Shown here piece after piece: positions 33,601 through 43,366 of a stretch of DNA of 64,000 bases. Source of the DNA: Deinandra increscens subsp. villosa (Eukaryota > Streptophyta > Magnoliopsida > Asterales > Asteraceae); the NCBI GenBank assembly GCA_039602395.1, contig JBCNJP010000023.1, positions 91,102,177 through 91,166,176 on the forward strand. The letters run 5' to 3'. Each line of letters begins with the position of its first letter. Within the stretch, counting starts at the first letter, position 1. The position numbers and the translations under genes are program-made. The notes under the pieces are model-generated. The model did no database searches, had not been told where the DNA came from, and worked only from the letters and a program-made list of their open reading frames with translations.

Positions 33601-34240
33601 AACCAATACAAAAAACCCCCAAAAAATATGAAGCCTTTCAGCAAACCGACGCAAATATCAACAAAGAATCAAAACTCCAAATTACCAAATTCCACACGCA
33701 AGCAAATCGAGTTCAAAATTGCATAGTAACAAAAGTATAAGTGAGAGGAAATACCAAACCGATGGTCGCTGATCGAAGTAGATAAAGAAGCGAAATCAGA
33801 TAATATGCTTTTGTAAACTCCGGTGGAAGGAGACAATCTTCAACGGCAAGCGGTGACGGTAGGTGTACAGTTGCTTAGCCGGAGAAGATGAGTGGGGCAA
33901 AGATGAGTATATTTATGAACCCCACTCTGAAATCATCGGTGTTAGCAATTTGAGAGCGAGATACAGGTACCGGTTTGAGTGACTTCTCCGAGGTAGAAAG
34001 GATGTAAATCATCGTAACCCTAACCTAGCATCTTCATCCCTCACCGATCCTCGAAAAGCTGTCGTCTCCCTTCCAAAAGCGATCATTAGCGATGATACGA
34101 CGATTTCTCCCATAGAGGTTGTGACGATGGAGACGATATGGGTTTTCTGTACTCTCTCGATCTCGTGTCCCTTTCAAGTTGCGTAAGAGTATGTGGTGAG
34201 AGAGGAAATTCAGGTGGATAAGGGACGTTATCATCTGCCA
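30601..34240. other. Unassigned intergenic region, mixed composition
   Basis: At 30602 ATCCGCGCGTTGCGGCGGAT forms a hairpin like those near Helitron ends, without a CTAG. From 31000 to 34230 repeats are scarcer than elsewhere. On the minus strand several stretches look transcript-like: 33990-34220 is a leader-like CT-rich/CGAT-rich tract, and 31325-31378 contains an exon-like piece between splice-like sites. I find no coherent protein; a non-coding transcript is possible. Confidence 0.35.
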
Positions 34241-34764
34241 GCCACATAAATATTATAATCAATAAATTGAGTTGGCAATATTATAATAAGATAAAATCAA
34301 TAGAGAATATAATAAAGCATTATATTTGATTTAGCAGTTGTATTTTGTTTAGGTTTTATAATTTGTAAACCGAACATTTTAAAGAAAGAGTTAGGTGGTA
34401 CAACTATGAAATATAAACTTTAGGTTTTAGATTTGTTTCTTTGAACGTCTGGATAATAATCTTCTTTTTGACACTATTTTTTTTTTATATATTTTAATTT
34501 CTTTTTATTTTTAATTTCACGCTACTTATGTTTATGTATTGCTAATTTTGTTTATCTCATTTTATCTTTTAATTTTATTTAATGTCGTTGAACAGTCTTT
34601 TTATGTATTCGTTTTCTATAAGTAACGTTATTGCAATGTAACTATTTCATTCACCACATTATATCCGTCGTGACGCACATGTTGCTACGGTGATAAGCAA
34701 GTACACGAAACAATCGTATTGTTATCTATATCTATATCTATATCTATGTATATCTATATCTATA
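34241..34764. other. AT-rich spacer with TATATC microsatellite
   Basis: A (TATATC)n microsatellite spans about 34722-34766, next to the Helitron start. CCGTCGTGACGCACATGTTG at 34667 is a degenerate relative of the GCGCGTTGC hairpin motif. Confidence 0.5.
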
Positions 34765-35280
34765 TCTTCCTATTCTAATAAACAATTACAACTGTTGACA
34801 CATGTCAACACTAGAATTATTCTCACAAAAGTTTTCTCTCTCAAATCTACTCCCTAAAAAATTATTTTTGATTGGAAATTATATCATATTTAATAAACAT
34901 GTTATATTTTTATTTATTTATATATATGGAATTATGACAATCACATATTAATTTGCATCTTATTTTTATTTCGAATTATTTTTAAAACTATTATTGTTTT
35001 TGTTTTAATAAATATTTATAAAACTTATAAATACCAATAAACACTTGTTTACCAACAAAAGTTCATGTTGCAAATTTTTAAATATACAATTAAGTAGAGA
35101 CATAATCTAAATATAATTTTTTTGATAAAAAAGGTAAAGTCGCCAATACCTTATTATGAATGATAATTTTAGCTTTTTATTGTAATACATTATTACAGTA
35201 ATAAAAAGAGTATACATAAATTATCAGTTATATATATTTTTTACTAATTTAACCCGTATAACATACGGGTTCTATCCTAG
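34765..35280 (+). mobile_element. Complete Helitron, about 0.5 kb, non-autonomous
   Basis: It starts TCTTCCTATTCTAATAAAC after A and ends with the hairpin AACCCGTATAACATACGGGTT, then CTATC and CTAG at 35277-35280, followed by T. The 5' end matches that of the reverse Helitron ending near 9430, so these belong to one family. No coding capacity. Confidence 0.78.
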
Positions 35281-35501
35281 TAATTATGAAAACTGAAAAA
35301 AACCAATAATTTGATCATGACTTTATACACTCAATATGGCAAGGTTCAAGTCGATTCATCTTGTTTTAGAAGCCAATGGAACACATCTTTTCGTATCATA
35401 AAGTAACACCTTTTCGGTTCTGTTCAATTTTTTTTACCCGTCATTTTTTTCAAGAACATTCAGTCTTTATAATTATTATTTAAAATATATATTATCTTAA
35501 A
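35281..35501. other. Short spacer between Helitrons
   Basis: About 220 bp of sequence without a recognised feature. It may be host DNA left between two Helitron insertions. Confidence 0.5.
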
Positions 35502-35865
35502 TCTAATAAAGCAATAAAATTTTTGCCACATGTCTCATTTATAAATGGTCCACATCACCACCGCCACATGTCAAGTTCACAATCAATTACCAATTTAGTA
35601 ATAATCAATTAAGATTAATTACCAATTTTATCAAAACTAAAATTTTATTTTAAAATTTTAATAAAATTAATGCAGATTTTATTAGTTTACTCAATAATTT
35701 TAGTCTTTTATGGAAAGTAATCAACAACTTGTCAAACATAATAAAATTTTAAATGTTATAAGAATTTTATATCAATTATAATTTTCAAATTTCTTGATCA
35801 TTATCTTTTTCTTTTGTATTTATCAAATATTATTACTCTCTATTCAGCCCGTGTATTACACGGTA
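35502..35865 (+). mobile_element. Helitron copy lacking its terminal CTAG
   Basis: It starts TCTAATAAAGCAATAAAAT after A and follows, in plus orientation, the element at 18664-19038 through to the hairpin CCGTGTATTACACGG. There the match ends and the body of another Helitron family begins at once, without the expected CTAG. This is either a 3'-truncated copy or a two-family chimera. Confidence 0.65.
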
Positions 35866-36600
35866 ATAAAAGAAAAGTTTTAGCACCACAATTTGCCATG
35901 TGGCACCACCATATTCATCCTCAACAATTTTTCCCGCCAATAGACATTCACACTCTTAATTATGAAAGTGATTCATATTTCTGTTTAAAAAAATTATGGA
36001 TATATATATCCAGCTTTTTATTTATTGTCTTATAAATTATTTAATAACCAATTATTTAATTACTAAAGATATAAAAATACATAATTATCATAGATTATAA
36101 TTGTATTTATAGTTTTTTTTAAAAAAATTCAAGTGATTCGTATTTCTATTAAAAAAAATTATGGATATATATATCCAACTTTTTATTTATTGTCTTCTAA
36201 ATTATTTAATAACCAATTATTTAGCTACCAAAGATATAAAAATACATAATTGTCAGGGTGGGAGGTATGCTTGCCTAAGGCATGGGTTAGGCATGAAATT
36301 GGACCAATAGGATGATGCCAACAGGAGAGAGAAAATTGATGTAGAATTGATGTAGAATGATGATTTTGTAGGGGGTATGCTCATTTAGTCATGGTTTAGG
36401 CATAGATTAAATATTTATTTTTTCATTTTCTTTTTAATCTAAAACAAATAAAATGAAACTAACACATTTAATATAAAAATAAAAACATAAAACAATTCAT
36501 TAAAAAAAATTACAAAGTCCTAAAAATAATTTTTTTTTACCAAATTCCTAAAAAAAAACCAACATTTATTCTTCAATTTTTTAAAAAAAAAAATACAAAT

Positions 36601-37896
36601 CTAGGCTGGTGGGGGATTTGCATTCAGCTCTTCTTCAGTTAGCACGACTTCCAAGTTGTTGGCGATATGCTCAGTGATGTCGAATCGTAGCTGAAAGTGT
36701 GTCTCGGTGTTGCGTATCTCCATATAAACATCCTCAGTGTCGGTCGGTGGGACTGGAGGATCGCGAATGTGTACCGGTGAAATAGCCGCGCCCTCGTCTT
36801 TCAATGTCATGTTGTGAAGTATCATGCACGCGTACATGATATTCTCCATCAAAGCTGTGTCTGTTGGTCGTGCTTTTCGATCTACTATCGCCCACTTAGA
36901 TTTCAACCTCCGAAACGCTCTTTCGACGTCTTTTCTTGCACCCTCTTGCACCTTCTTCATTTTCTTCTCCTTGATTGCGTATGGATGTGTATACGCTTTT
37001 ACAAAAGTAGACCAAGTGGGATATATACCATCGGCAAGGTAGTAGCCCCGTTTGTATTCCCGACCGTTAACAACAAAAGGAGCTTTCGGAGCAATACCTT
37101 TCAACTCGTCTGTGAACAATGTTGACTGATTTAGCACATTTATGTCATTGTTTGAACCTGCGACACCAAAGAAAGCATGCCAAAACCACATTTCTTGAGA
37201 CGCAACTGCCTCGAGTATTACCGTTGGTTTCGGATGATCACCACGATGATACTGTCCTCTATATTTTGTTGGACAACTTCTCCATTCCCAATGCATACAA
37301 TCGATGCTACCGATCATGCCAGGGAGGCCATGTCTTTCTAAATGGGCCTCATATAAACGAGCAAGATCATGGCTAGTCGGTGAACGTAAAAATTCATCTC
37401 TATAAAGTCTAATTATAGCATCACAAAAGTAGTGTAAGCATTCACGTGATGTTCTTTCGGACATTTCTAAAAACTCATCGTATTCGTCAGGCACGTTACC
37501 GGTTGCCAATTGACGAATAGCTACCGTACATTTCTGTAAAGCAGTGAAACTTGGACGCCCCCTCCCGTCGAAACGAGTCGTAAACCACTCGAAGTTACTC
37601 TCAATATCATGCAAGATACGATTAAACAATCTCTTAGACATTCGAAATCTATCACTAAAAATACCTTCGTGGAAACGTGGCTCGTCGGCGAAATATAGCT
37701 CAATCAAACGATCATGGCTTGCTCTACGATCTCGATAAATACTCGTCCTTGTGCTCTTCTCTCGAGATTCTTCGTCTAAAACAGCACGATAACACAGATT
37801 CATGAAATTCATCGCGTCATTGTCCGAATCGCTCGAACTACTAGAAGAAGTCATAAGCTCGGGTGGGATTTTATAGCGTGGGCGAGGGCGATTCAT
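36601..37896 (-). CDS. PIF/Harbinger transposase (DDE endonuclease)
   Basis: An intact 431-residue frame of the DDE superfamily endonuclease (DDE_Tnp_4, HARBI1/ALP1-like). The catalytic triad is visible: Asp199 in GSIDCMHW, Asp251 in GSNNDINVLNQS, and Glu325 in KDVERAFRRLKSKW. The N-terminal half (about 60-190) carries the family's helix-turn-helix-like region with QKCTVAIRQLATG and DEYDEFLEMSERTSRECL. I start at MNRPRPRYKIPPEL because a TATA box lies 77 bp upstream; the open frame continues 94 codons further but into the terminal repeat. The protein is expected to bind the element's ends and cut in the nucleus, usually together with a Myb-like partner. There are no frameshifts or stops, so it could still be active, or act on related MITEs. 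Confidence 0.93.
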   Translation of the reverse strand: MNRPRPRYKIPPELMTSSSSSSDSDNDAMNFMNLCYRAVLDEESREKSTRTSIYRDRRASHDRLIELYFADEPRFHEGIFSDRFRMSKRLFNRILHDIESNFEWFTTRFDGRGRPSFTALQKCTVAIRQLATGNVPDEYDEFLEMSERTSRECLHYFCDAIIRLYRDEFLRSPTSHDLARLYEAHLERHGLPGMIGSIDCMHWEWRSCPTKYRGQYHRGDHPKPTVILEAVASQEMWFWHAFFGVAGSNNDINVLNQSTLFTDELKGIAPKAPFVVNGREYKRGYYLADGIYPTWSTFVKAYTHPYAIKEKKMKKVQEGARKDVERAFRRLKSKWAIVDRKARPTDTALMENIMYACMILHNMTLKDEGAAISPVHIRDPPVPPTDTEDVYMEIRNTETHFQLRFDITEHIANNLEVVLTEEELNANPPPA

Positions 37897-37972
37897 GATT
37901 TTTGAGAAAGAAACTAAAGGTTTTTGTTTGTGTAGTAGAAATGGTGTATAAAATTTATTGGTTTTGAAGGGA

Positions 37973-37981
37973 TTTATATAG
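37973..37981 (-). promoter_or_regulatory. TATA box of the Harbinger transposase
   Basis: On the minus strand TATATAAAT within CCACTATATAAATCCC, about 77 bp before the ATG and inside the element, so the transposon carries its own promoter. Confidence 0.65.
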
Positions 37982-38261
37982 TGGAGGAGTTGATAAAAAA
38001 AAAAAAATTCAAACGGTCGAAAATTTGACCGTTGAACGGTCTCAAAATCTCGGCGTCGATCGGCAAAAAATTGCCGCAAATCCTGTGCCATGCCGATGCC
38101 GATTTGTTGTAGATGGCCACGGTATGCATGCCGATAGCGGCATGCTCTATGCCGAGACAATGCCGAGGGCGGCGGCATGCATACCGCCCACCCTCATAGA
38201 TTATGATTGTATTTATAGTTTTTTAAAGTCACCCGTGTAACACACGGGGATAAAAAACTAG

Positions 38262-38842
38262 TAATTATATATAAAAGTTAAGAACATAGAAAAACTAAAA
38301 AACTTTGTAACTCGCGTCAGTGCGTCACCTCGCAACTCAGTATAGCATATAGTACTATACAACACGTATAATAATACTATACACTTTGTATAGTGTCATA
38401 CGATTGGTATACGTATAAATATGCAAATTTCATCCATAAAGAGAAAGAGGGTATTGAGTTCTGGTTAAAAAAGACAAAGCTACAGATGTCTAACGTGTTC
38501 CAGTTAGTGACTTGACACGTGTTCTTATCCTGGAGATCATTAACTCGTTGTGAAGATGCAAGGAGAACAACACACGTGTTATTGTGAAATCCCGGCTTTT
38601 GAGATTTTATTTGCATGTCCTTTTTTTTACATTTTTCCTAAGTACTAATTTTTTATATCAATCGTACAAGACTCCTATCTTTAATCTTAATTTCAAGATA
38701 AACGCCTTAACTTCAATGATTTGTCAATTGAACCAAACCCCTTTACATGTCTTTTAGATGATTATTGTTTTTAACGTGAGGCTATATCTTATTTGGGGCG
38801 GGGTGGGTGGGTGGATGTTTTGATAGAGTGATTGAATAGTAA
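38262..38842. other. Spacer between two Harbinger relatives
   Basis: AT-rich sequence. The phrase AGTTAGTGACTTGACACGTG at 38501 echoes the duplicated blocks at 27271 and 30023. No gene is seen. Confidence 0.45.
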
Positions 38843-39890
38843 GGGTGGGCGGTATAGAGCCAGCAGCTTCAAGGGGTTACTTTTAGGAGCTGTGTGGCTT
38901 CATCCTACCTATCATACCTTGAGAAGTGACTTCAAATCGGCCACGTGACTCCAATTTTTATCTCATACAGTTTCTAGGAGAAGTGATAAGCCGCTCCACT
39001 TCTTCGTTTATTTTTTTTGATTAACGCTATATATGTACAATCTTTACGATATTCAGTTACAAGAAAAAGGGTATTACACTTTATATTTTATTCGATTAAA
39101 AAATAAGAAACAAATTTATTTTTTCATCAGCTTCTCTGTCATGTTCAGATTCTTCGAATTCCGATGATTATGTCAATTTCGAATTTCTTTCTCCCGTTGC
39201 CTCCAGCTTGATCGCACTAACGGTTCCTCCAAAAAAAGATATATGTTTCATGCGACCGTTTAAATGCTAAGGAGCGACTAATGAGGGGTTACTTTGCCCA
39301 ATATGTCGTGTATAATGAAGCAACGTTCATGAATAGATTTCGGATGTTGAAACGTTTGTTTTAAAAGATCGTTCGGACGTAACCCGAAATCAAGAATGGT
39401 TTCAAGACGGGATGGACGCAAAGATGAGGGAAAGTTTATCGACGATACAGAAGTGCACATCTGTTATTCGTCAACTCGCGTACGATAATATTCCCGACGA
39501 ATATGATGAATATATAGCTATGTCTAAGAGAACCTCACGTGAATCACTAGACTGTTTTTCATTGCTATTTATGAATCTTATAAGAATGAATCTTTACGTG
39601 CACCTACTAGCCACGACATTGCATTTTTATACGAGGCACATCAAACATATCATGGCATCTCAGGTATGCTAGTTAGCATCGAAAGTACACATTGGGTTTG
39701 GAGTAACTTTCAAAGGGAATATCAAGGCTAATTTCATCAGGGTGATCACCAATACCCAACGATCACATTCGAAACAGTTGCCTCACAAGATTTATGGATT
39801 TAACATAGGTAATTTGGTGTTCCCGGTTCGAACAATGACATCAAGGTTCTCGATCAATCCCCTATTACATTGCTGCTAGAACTACCGTTT
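38843..39890 (+). pseudogene. Decayed Harbinger transposase relative
   Basis: It starts with a TIR-like GGGTGGGCGGTATAGAGCC after TAA. From about 39230 the plus strand reads, in broken frames, segments parallel to the intact transposase: a YFAQYVVYNEATFMNRFRMLKRL segment (longest contiguous quote avoided), then IQKCTSVIRQLAYDNIPDEY (39445 onward), KRTSRESLDCF, a SIEST..WVWSNFQREYQG equivalent of the first-Asp region, and SQDLWI..FGVPGSNNDIKVL. Stops and frameshifts interrupt it, and the first catalytic Asp lies in an altered context. The right TIR was not found. It lies head-to-head with the intact copy but is clearly diverged. Confidence 0.82.
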
Positions 39891-41040
39891 CATCTCCTTG
39901 TAGATACCGGACTCTTTGTCCGTTTTGTGATCCATTTGAACGACAAAATCACAGATCTATCAATTTATAGTAACAAACCACTCAAGAAATTTCGTTTGGA
40001 TTTGTTTGATCGCTAGGTTTTTTTTATCGAGACAAGATAACCGGAGATATGTCAGGGGTTGGAATGGAGGTCTCAAGAAGAACTAAAGAAACGTATGATG
40101 TGTTGAGTGCCTAGAACTCAAAACAACGATTCGAGTTAAACTAGTTGGGCACTTGAATCAAGGTCTTAACTCTCAAGAAAAGGGGCTACCCTTGAAACTG
40201 GATTTAAAACCAGGGATTTAGTTTGAAGTCTAGTTGGGAAATTTAAAATATTTAGATAAATACTTATAATTTAATAATTTATTAAATATATATATCGGAT
40301 ATTCAATGTTTGAAAATTTCAAAATTAATATTCAAATACGAATCCGAAAATTAGTATATTCGAATTTTCGAATATTTCAGCTTCAGATATTTTAATTTCG
40401 GAGATGTGGATTCGGATTTTTTAACACCTATTTGTTGTATAGAACAAAATAGTATTGTAAAAATATTATAGGCATTATAATATGCGAGTTGATTATTGAT
40501 CAATGTGCATTTTCTGTAATTACACGAAACTATTCTTCATCGTCATGTCAAAAAAGTGTTTTTTTTTATATATTTTTTGTGTATTAGTGTGATGTAAAGT
40601 CATGTAATATCTTTTATATATTTTTTGTGTATTAGTGTGATGTAAAGTCATGTAATATCCTATTAGTGTGCATTTTCCGTAATTACTGTGTTTTGTATCA
40701 AATAAATATAAGAGGATGCTTAAATTACAAAAATACCTTTTACTAATATCCTATTTGACTAATTTTAACCGTTAATTTAGATGAAAATTTAAAAAGTGAC
40801 CAAAATTAAAAAAATAATCAAACTTGAAACCCTGAAATATTATAACTTTAAAAATTTAATTAAAAATATTAAAACGTGTAAATCAGACTAAAAGTCAAGT
40901 TTACTCTACTTTTTAATTTTTAAGTCGGTTCTTTTGGTCTAAGAGTTGATATGTAATTTAAAAGTTAAAATATTAACCATTTCTGTCATCAAGGACAGAA
41001 GTTGCATGAAAAAACTAAATTTCAATTATAAAATAACAGA
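39891..41040. other. Intergenic, upstream of the S40-like gene
   Basis: A 47-bp unit (TTTTATATATTTTTTGTGTA...) is tandemly duplicated at about 40565-40657, with related flanks at 40503 and 40667. Around 40270-40430 is a CGAATTTTCG-rich tract. No gene is seen before the S40-like promoter. Confidence 0.5.
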
Positions 41041-41057
41041 GAAGGAGAGGGGGAGTC

Positions 41058-41064
41058 TATAAAA
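41058..41064 (+). promoter_or_regulatory. TATA box of the S40-like gene
   Basis: TATAAAA within GTCTATAAAAGCAG, 88 bp upstream of the ATG, leaving a leader of about 55 bp that contains CT-rich segments. Spacing is typical of plant class II promoters. Confidence 0.75.
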
Positions 41065-41145
41065 GCAGACAGACCTCAGAAGCCATCAATCATAACTCAG
41101 CTAAAAAACCGTCCCCCTTTCTACAGAAAGATCCCCTACATTTCA

Positions 41146-41676
41146 ATGGCAGCATCAAAAACTTACTCCGGCACACAAAACCACCGCCACTACTTCTCCG
41201 GCGAAATCGAATCCCCTCCGACTCCGAATCTAATCTTCGAGTTCACCGAATTCGACGTCTGGAACGCCGCTTCGTCGCCAGAGCTTCACAAAACCGTCAC
41301 ACGTCATCGAACGTCTAACAAACCGTCTCCGTCACCGTCACCGTCTCCGTCGCCGTCGCCGTCGTCGGCGACGGCGAGGGAGAATAGAAGAGCGGCGGTT
41401 AGATCCACGGCGTTCTCGCCGCCGGTGGATGTTCCTAACTGGTCTATGATACTGAAACAGGAGCTGAGTGAAAACCGTACGGACGACGGAGATTTCGACG
41501 GCGATTTCGACGGCGATCTGTACGGCGGCGGCGACCTGATTCCGCCGCACGAGTATTTGGCGAGAGGGAGGATCGCGTCGTTTTCCGTTCACGAAGGATT
41601 TGGGCGGACTTTGAAAGGGAGAGATCTGAGTCGAGTGCGAAATGCCGTGTGGAAGAAGATTGGATTTGAGGACTGA
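41146..41676 (+). CDS. S40-like senescence regulator (DUF584), intronless
   Basis: A 176-residue frame. The C-terminal third carries the S40/DUF584 signature: PPHEYLARGRIASFSVHEG (about 131-149) followed by FGRTLKGRDLSRVRNAVWKK (about 150-169). The N-terminus has the usual FEFTEFDVW motif, then a Ser-Pro dipeptide tract (about 60-72) encoded by a CCGTC(A/G) microsatellite, and a VPNWSMIL motif (about 94-101). S40 proteins are small nuclear proteins linked to leaf senescence, stress and hormone responses; their biochemical activity is not established. Genes of this family are typically single-exon. Length, start context and TATA box all fit. The acidic DFDGDFDGD repeat (113-121) may vary between alleles. 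Confidence 0.93.
   Translation: MAASKTYSGTQNHRHYFSGEIESPPTPNLIFEFTEFDVWNAASSPELHKTVTRHRTSNKPSPSPSPSPSPSPSSATARENRRAAVRSTAFSPPVDVPNWSMILKQELSENRTDDGDFDGDFDGDLYGGGDLIPPHEYLARGRIASFSVHEGFGRTLKGRDLSRVRNAVWKKIGFED
41327..41367 (+). repeat. CCGTC(A/G) coding microsatellite
   Basis: Hexamer-like repeat encoding the (Ser-Pro)n tract of the S40-like protein. It also produces a spurious arginine-rich antisense frame. Confidence 0.85.
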
Positions 41677-42407
41677 AATTGAAATCGAGGTCTGTGGATG
41701 CTCTGATTTGTTTGAAATTTTGTGTACACGATTTAGTTTATGGATACTATCCGCCATGGAAATATTGCTTAGTTTTGAACTTTTGATAAGATTTCTCATC
41801 TTTTTTGTTGTGAACAAATGTTCAGCAGTTTGATAGTTAAGGCGGATTAGTATGTAACTTCAAATGCCTTTTGGCAAATTTTGAGAACGAAATGGTTAGT
41901 TTGTTTTGTTTTGGTGATTTGTTACACCTTTCGTTTTATGAAAAAGTATTACGTAAAGAAAAATAAATATAAAAACTTAGTAACAATGTTAAAATTAAAA
42001 ATAAATATTTACTTTGTATTATTTCATCACTTTAACTTATGTGTAAAATTTGTTACGAACAGAAAAGGATAAAAACTCAGCGTTAAATTTGTTACGAACA
42101 AAAAAAGATAAAAACTCAGCTGAAAAAATACGTATACACAAAACAGAACATCATCAATTAACCTGAGAAGAACAAAAACAAAATTCTAAGAAAAGAAAGA
42201 GTTTGCAAAAACAAAAATAAACCTGAGAAGAAAAAGACAAAAATCAAAGAAAAAGAACTACTCTTTAACAGACAAAAACTGAAAAAAGGAAAATATTCTT
42301 TCACTCTTTTAAGCTACTCATGGTGGTAAAAAAAATTATTGTGATGTTTGACACGTGCGAGTTTAGTTACTAAGGAGGTTAATGACTTAAGGATGTATAG
42401 TTAGTTA
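41677..42407. other. 3' flank of the S40-like gene
   Basis: A short tandem repeat of GTTACGAACA(G/A)AAAA and GATAAAAACTCAGC lies at 42045-42120. The rest is A-rich. No further gene. Confidence 0.5.
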
Positions 42408-43231
42408 GGGGGACGGTATGGTTGGGTTACCGCCTTGCGGTTTCAAAGGGAGCCGAGCCGGCGAGAGCTGGGAAAATTGGAATGTTGGAAGTTGGAATGT
42501 TTTCGGTGGCTTCCCTTAAGCCACCCCACAACCATACCATGTGGTGTGGCTTGAAGCCTTGGCCCATTTTGTTAAATTTGACATGTCACAATGTTATTGA
42601 TTGATTAGTATGGCTTGGGGCAGTGGCGGAACCAGAAACTTTTATCCGAAGGGTCATAATAATTTTTTTATATCCGTACTTTATAAAAATTAGTTTTTGT
42701 TGATATAAAATAATAATTTACTTAGACGAATTAAATAGAATTATACGAGATTTAAGAGAAACTAAATAACCTGAACATAAAAAAACAGGTAAATGAAAAA
42801 CCTTTTTTGAACGACCTAAAATTAATTAATAAAAAAACAAACTTTAAGAAATTTATCTTGAAAATAGTCCCAAGGTTCTACACACACAGTTACCTACATT
42901 TTATGACAAGCATTTACTTTATTGGCTACTTTTTATTAGAAAACGACAAATATAATAAATCTACCATCTTCTCCAAATAAAGCCCTGGTTTCACTTTAGT
43001 CTTCTTCCCGGTCGGAAAAAAAAATCCGGCGAAATCCATTTTCAACCTTTCTCCTTTGAGTTCAACTGATCATCAGCTAGAAATCTCGAGGGTCCAAGTA
43101 TAAAGATTCACCGTATGGCAGATATCCTTGTAAAGAAATGTCGCCGGCCGGAGGGCTCAATCAATCCCCCGGACCCTCCTGTGGATCCGCCGGTGCTTGG
43201 GGAAGTCTTGTGGCAACCATACCCCCTCCCC
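42408..43231. mobile_element. Harbinger-type MITE with TTA duplication, carrying a nested MITE
   Basis: The left end GGGGGACGGTATGGTTG and the inverted right end GGGGAGGGGGTATGGTTGCC share the GGTATGGTTG core with the Harbinger TIRs at 36256. TTA lies on both sides (42405-42407, 43232-43234). Without the nested element it would be about 240 bp. A 29-bp phrase (AGG.TTAATGACTT.A.GATG) also occurs just outside both ends, so the site itself sits in an older duplication. Confidence 0.75.
42621..43195. mobile_element. hAT-like MITE nested in the Harbinger MITE
   Basis: The ends CAGTGGCGGAACC and, inverted, CACCGGCGGATCC are imperfect TIRs starting with CA. CTTGGGG lies on both sides (42614-42620 and 43196-43202), giving 7 bp, or 8 if GCTTGGGG is counted with a shared G. 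hAT elements make 8-bp duplications. No transposase is encoded. Confidence 0.65.
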
Positions 43232-43234
43232 TTA

Positions 43235-43357
43235 GGAGCTTAATGACTTTAAGATGTATAGTGGATAAAATGAGTGTTTATGAAAAAGAAAAGATAATAA
43301 AATACCTGTTTGTGTGAGATAAAAATGATGATGAAGAATGGTATGTCGTAGGTTAAA
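43235..43357. other. Short spacer between MITEs
   Basis: About 120 bp of A-rich sequence that repeats the AGGAGCTTAATGACTT phrase seen left of the Harbinger MITE. Confidence 0.5.
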
Positions 43358-43366
43358 TAAAATTTA

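Larger units (their letters stand above)
36256..38193 (-). mobile_element. Complete PIF/Harbinger transposon with intact transposase
   Basis: TIRs are GGGTGGGAGGTATGCTTGCC on the left and GGGTGGGCGGTATGCATGCC on the right (inverted), two differences in 20. TCA lies on both sides (36253-36255, 38194-38196), and empty Helitron copies contain a single TCA, proving a 3-bp duplication. The 1938-bp element carries one intact transposase gene on the minus strand with its own TATA box. The Myb-like companion protein typical of autonomous PIF/Harbinger elements is absent. An ACGGTC/GACCGT cluster at 38015-38040 may be a subterminal binding site. Confidence 0.92.
35866..38261 (+). mobile_element. Short Helitron copy D, split by a Harbinger element
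   Basis: The body is the same as copies A-C: GTGGCACCACCATATTCATC near 35900, a partial internal duplication (about 35965-36110 and 36125-36250), then after the insertion ATAGATTATGATTGTATTTA and the hairpin with CTAG at 38258-38261. Excising 36256-38193 and one TCA restores the sequence seen in copy A. Confidence 0.8.

Noticed and set aside
36814..37376. Plus-strand frames over the Harbinger transposase
   Set aside because: They are shadows of the conserved minus-strand transposase frame and match no family.
37897..38178. 94-codon N-terminal extension of the transposase frame
   Set aside because: It reads into the terminal repeat and covers the TATA box, so it is not expected to be translated.
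41338..41817. 159-residue antisense frame opposite the S40-like gene
   Set aside because: It is arginine-rich because it reads the antisense of the CCGTC(A/G) microsatellite; the sense frame has a full S40 signature and promoter.
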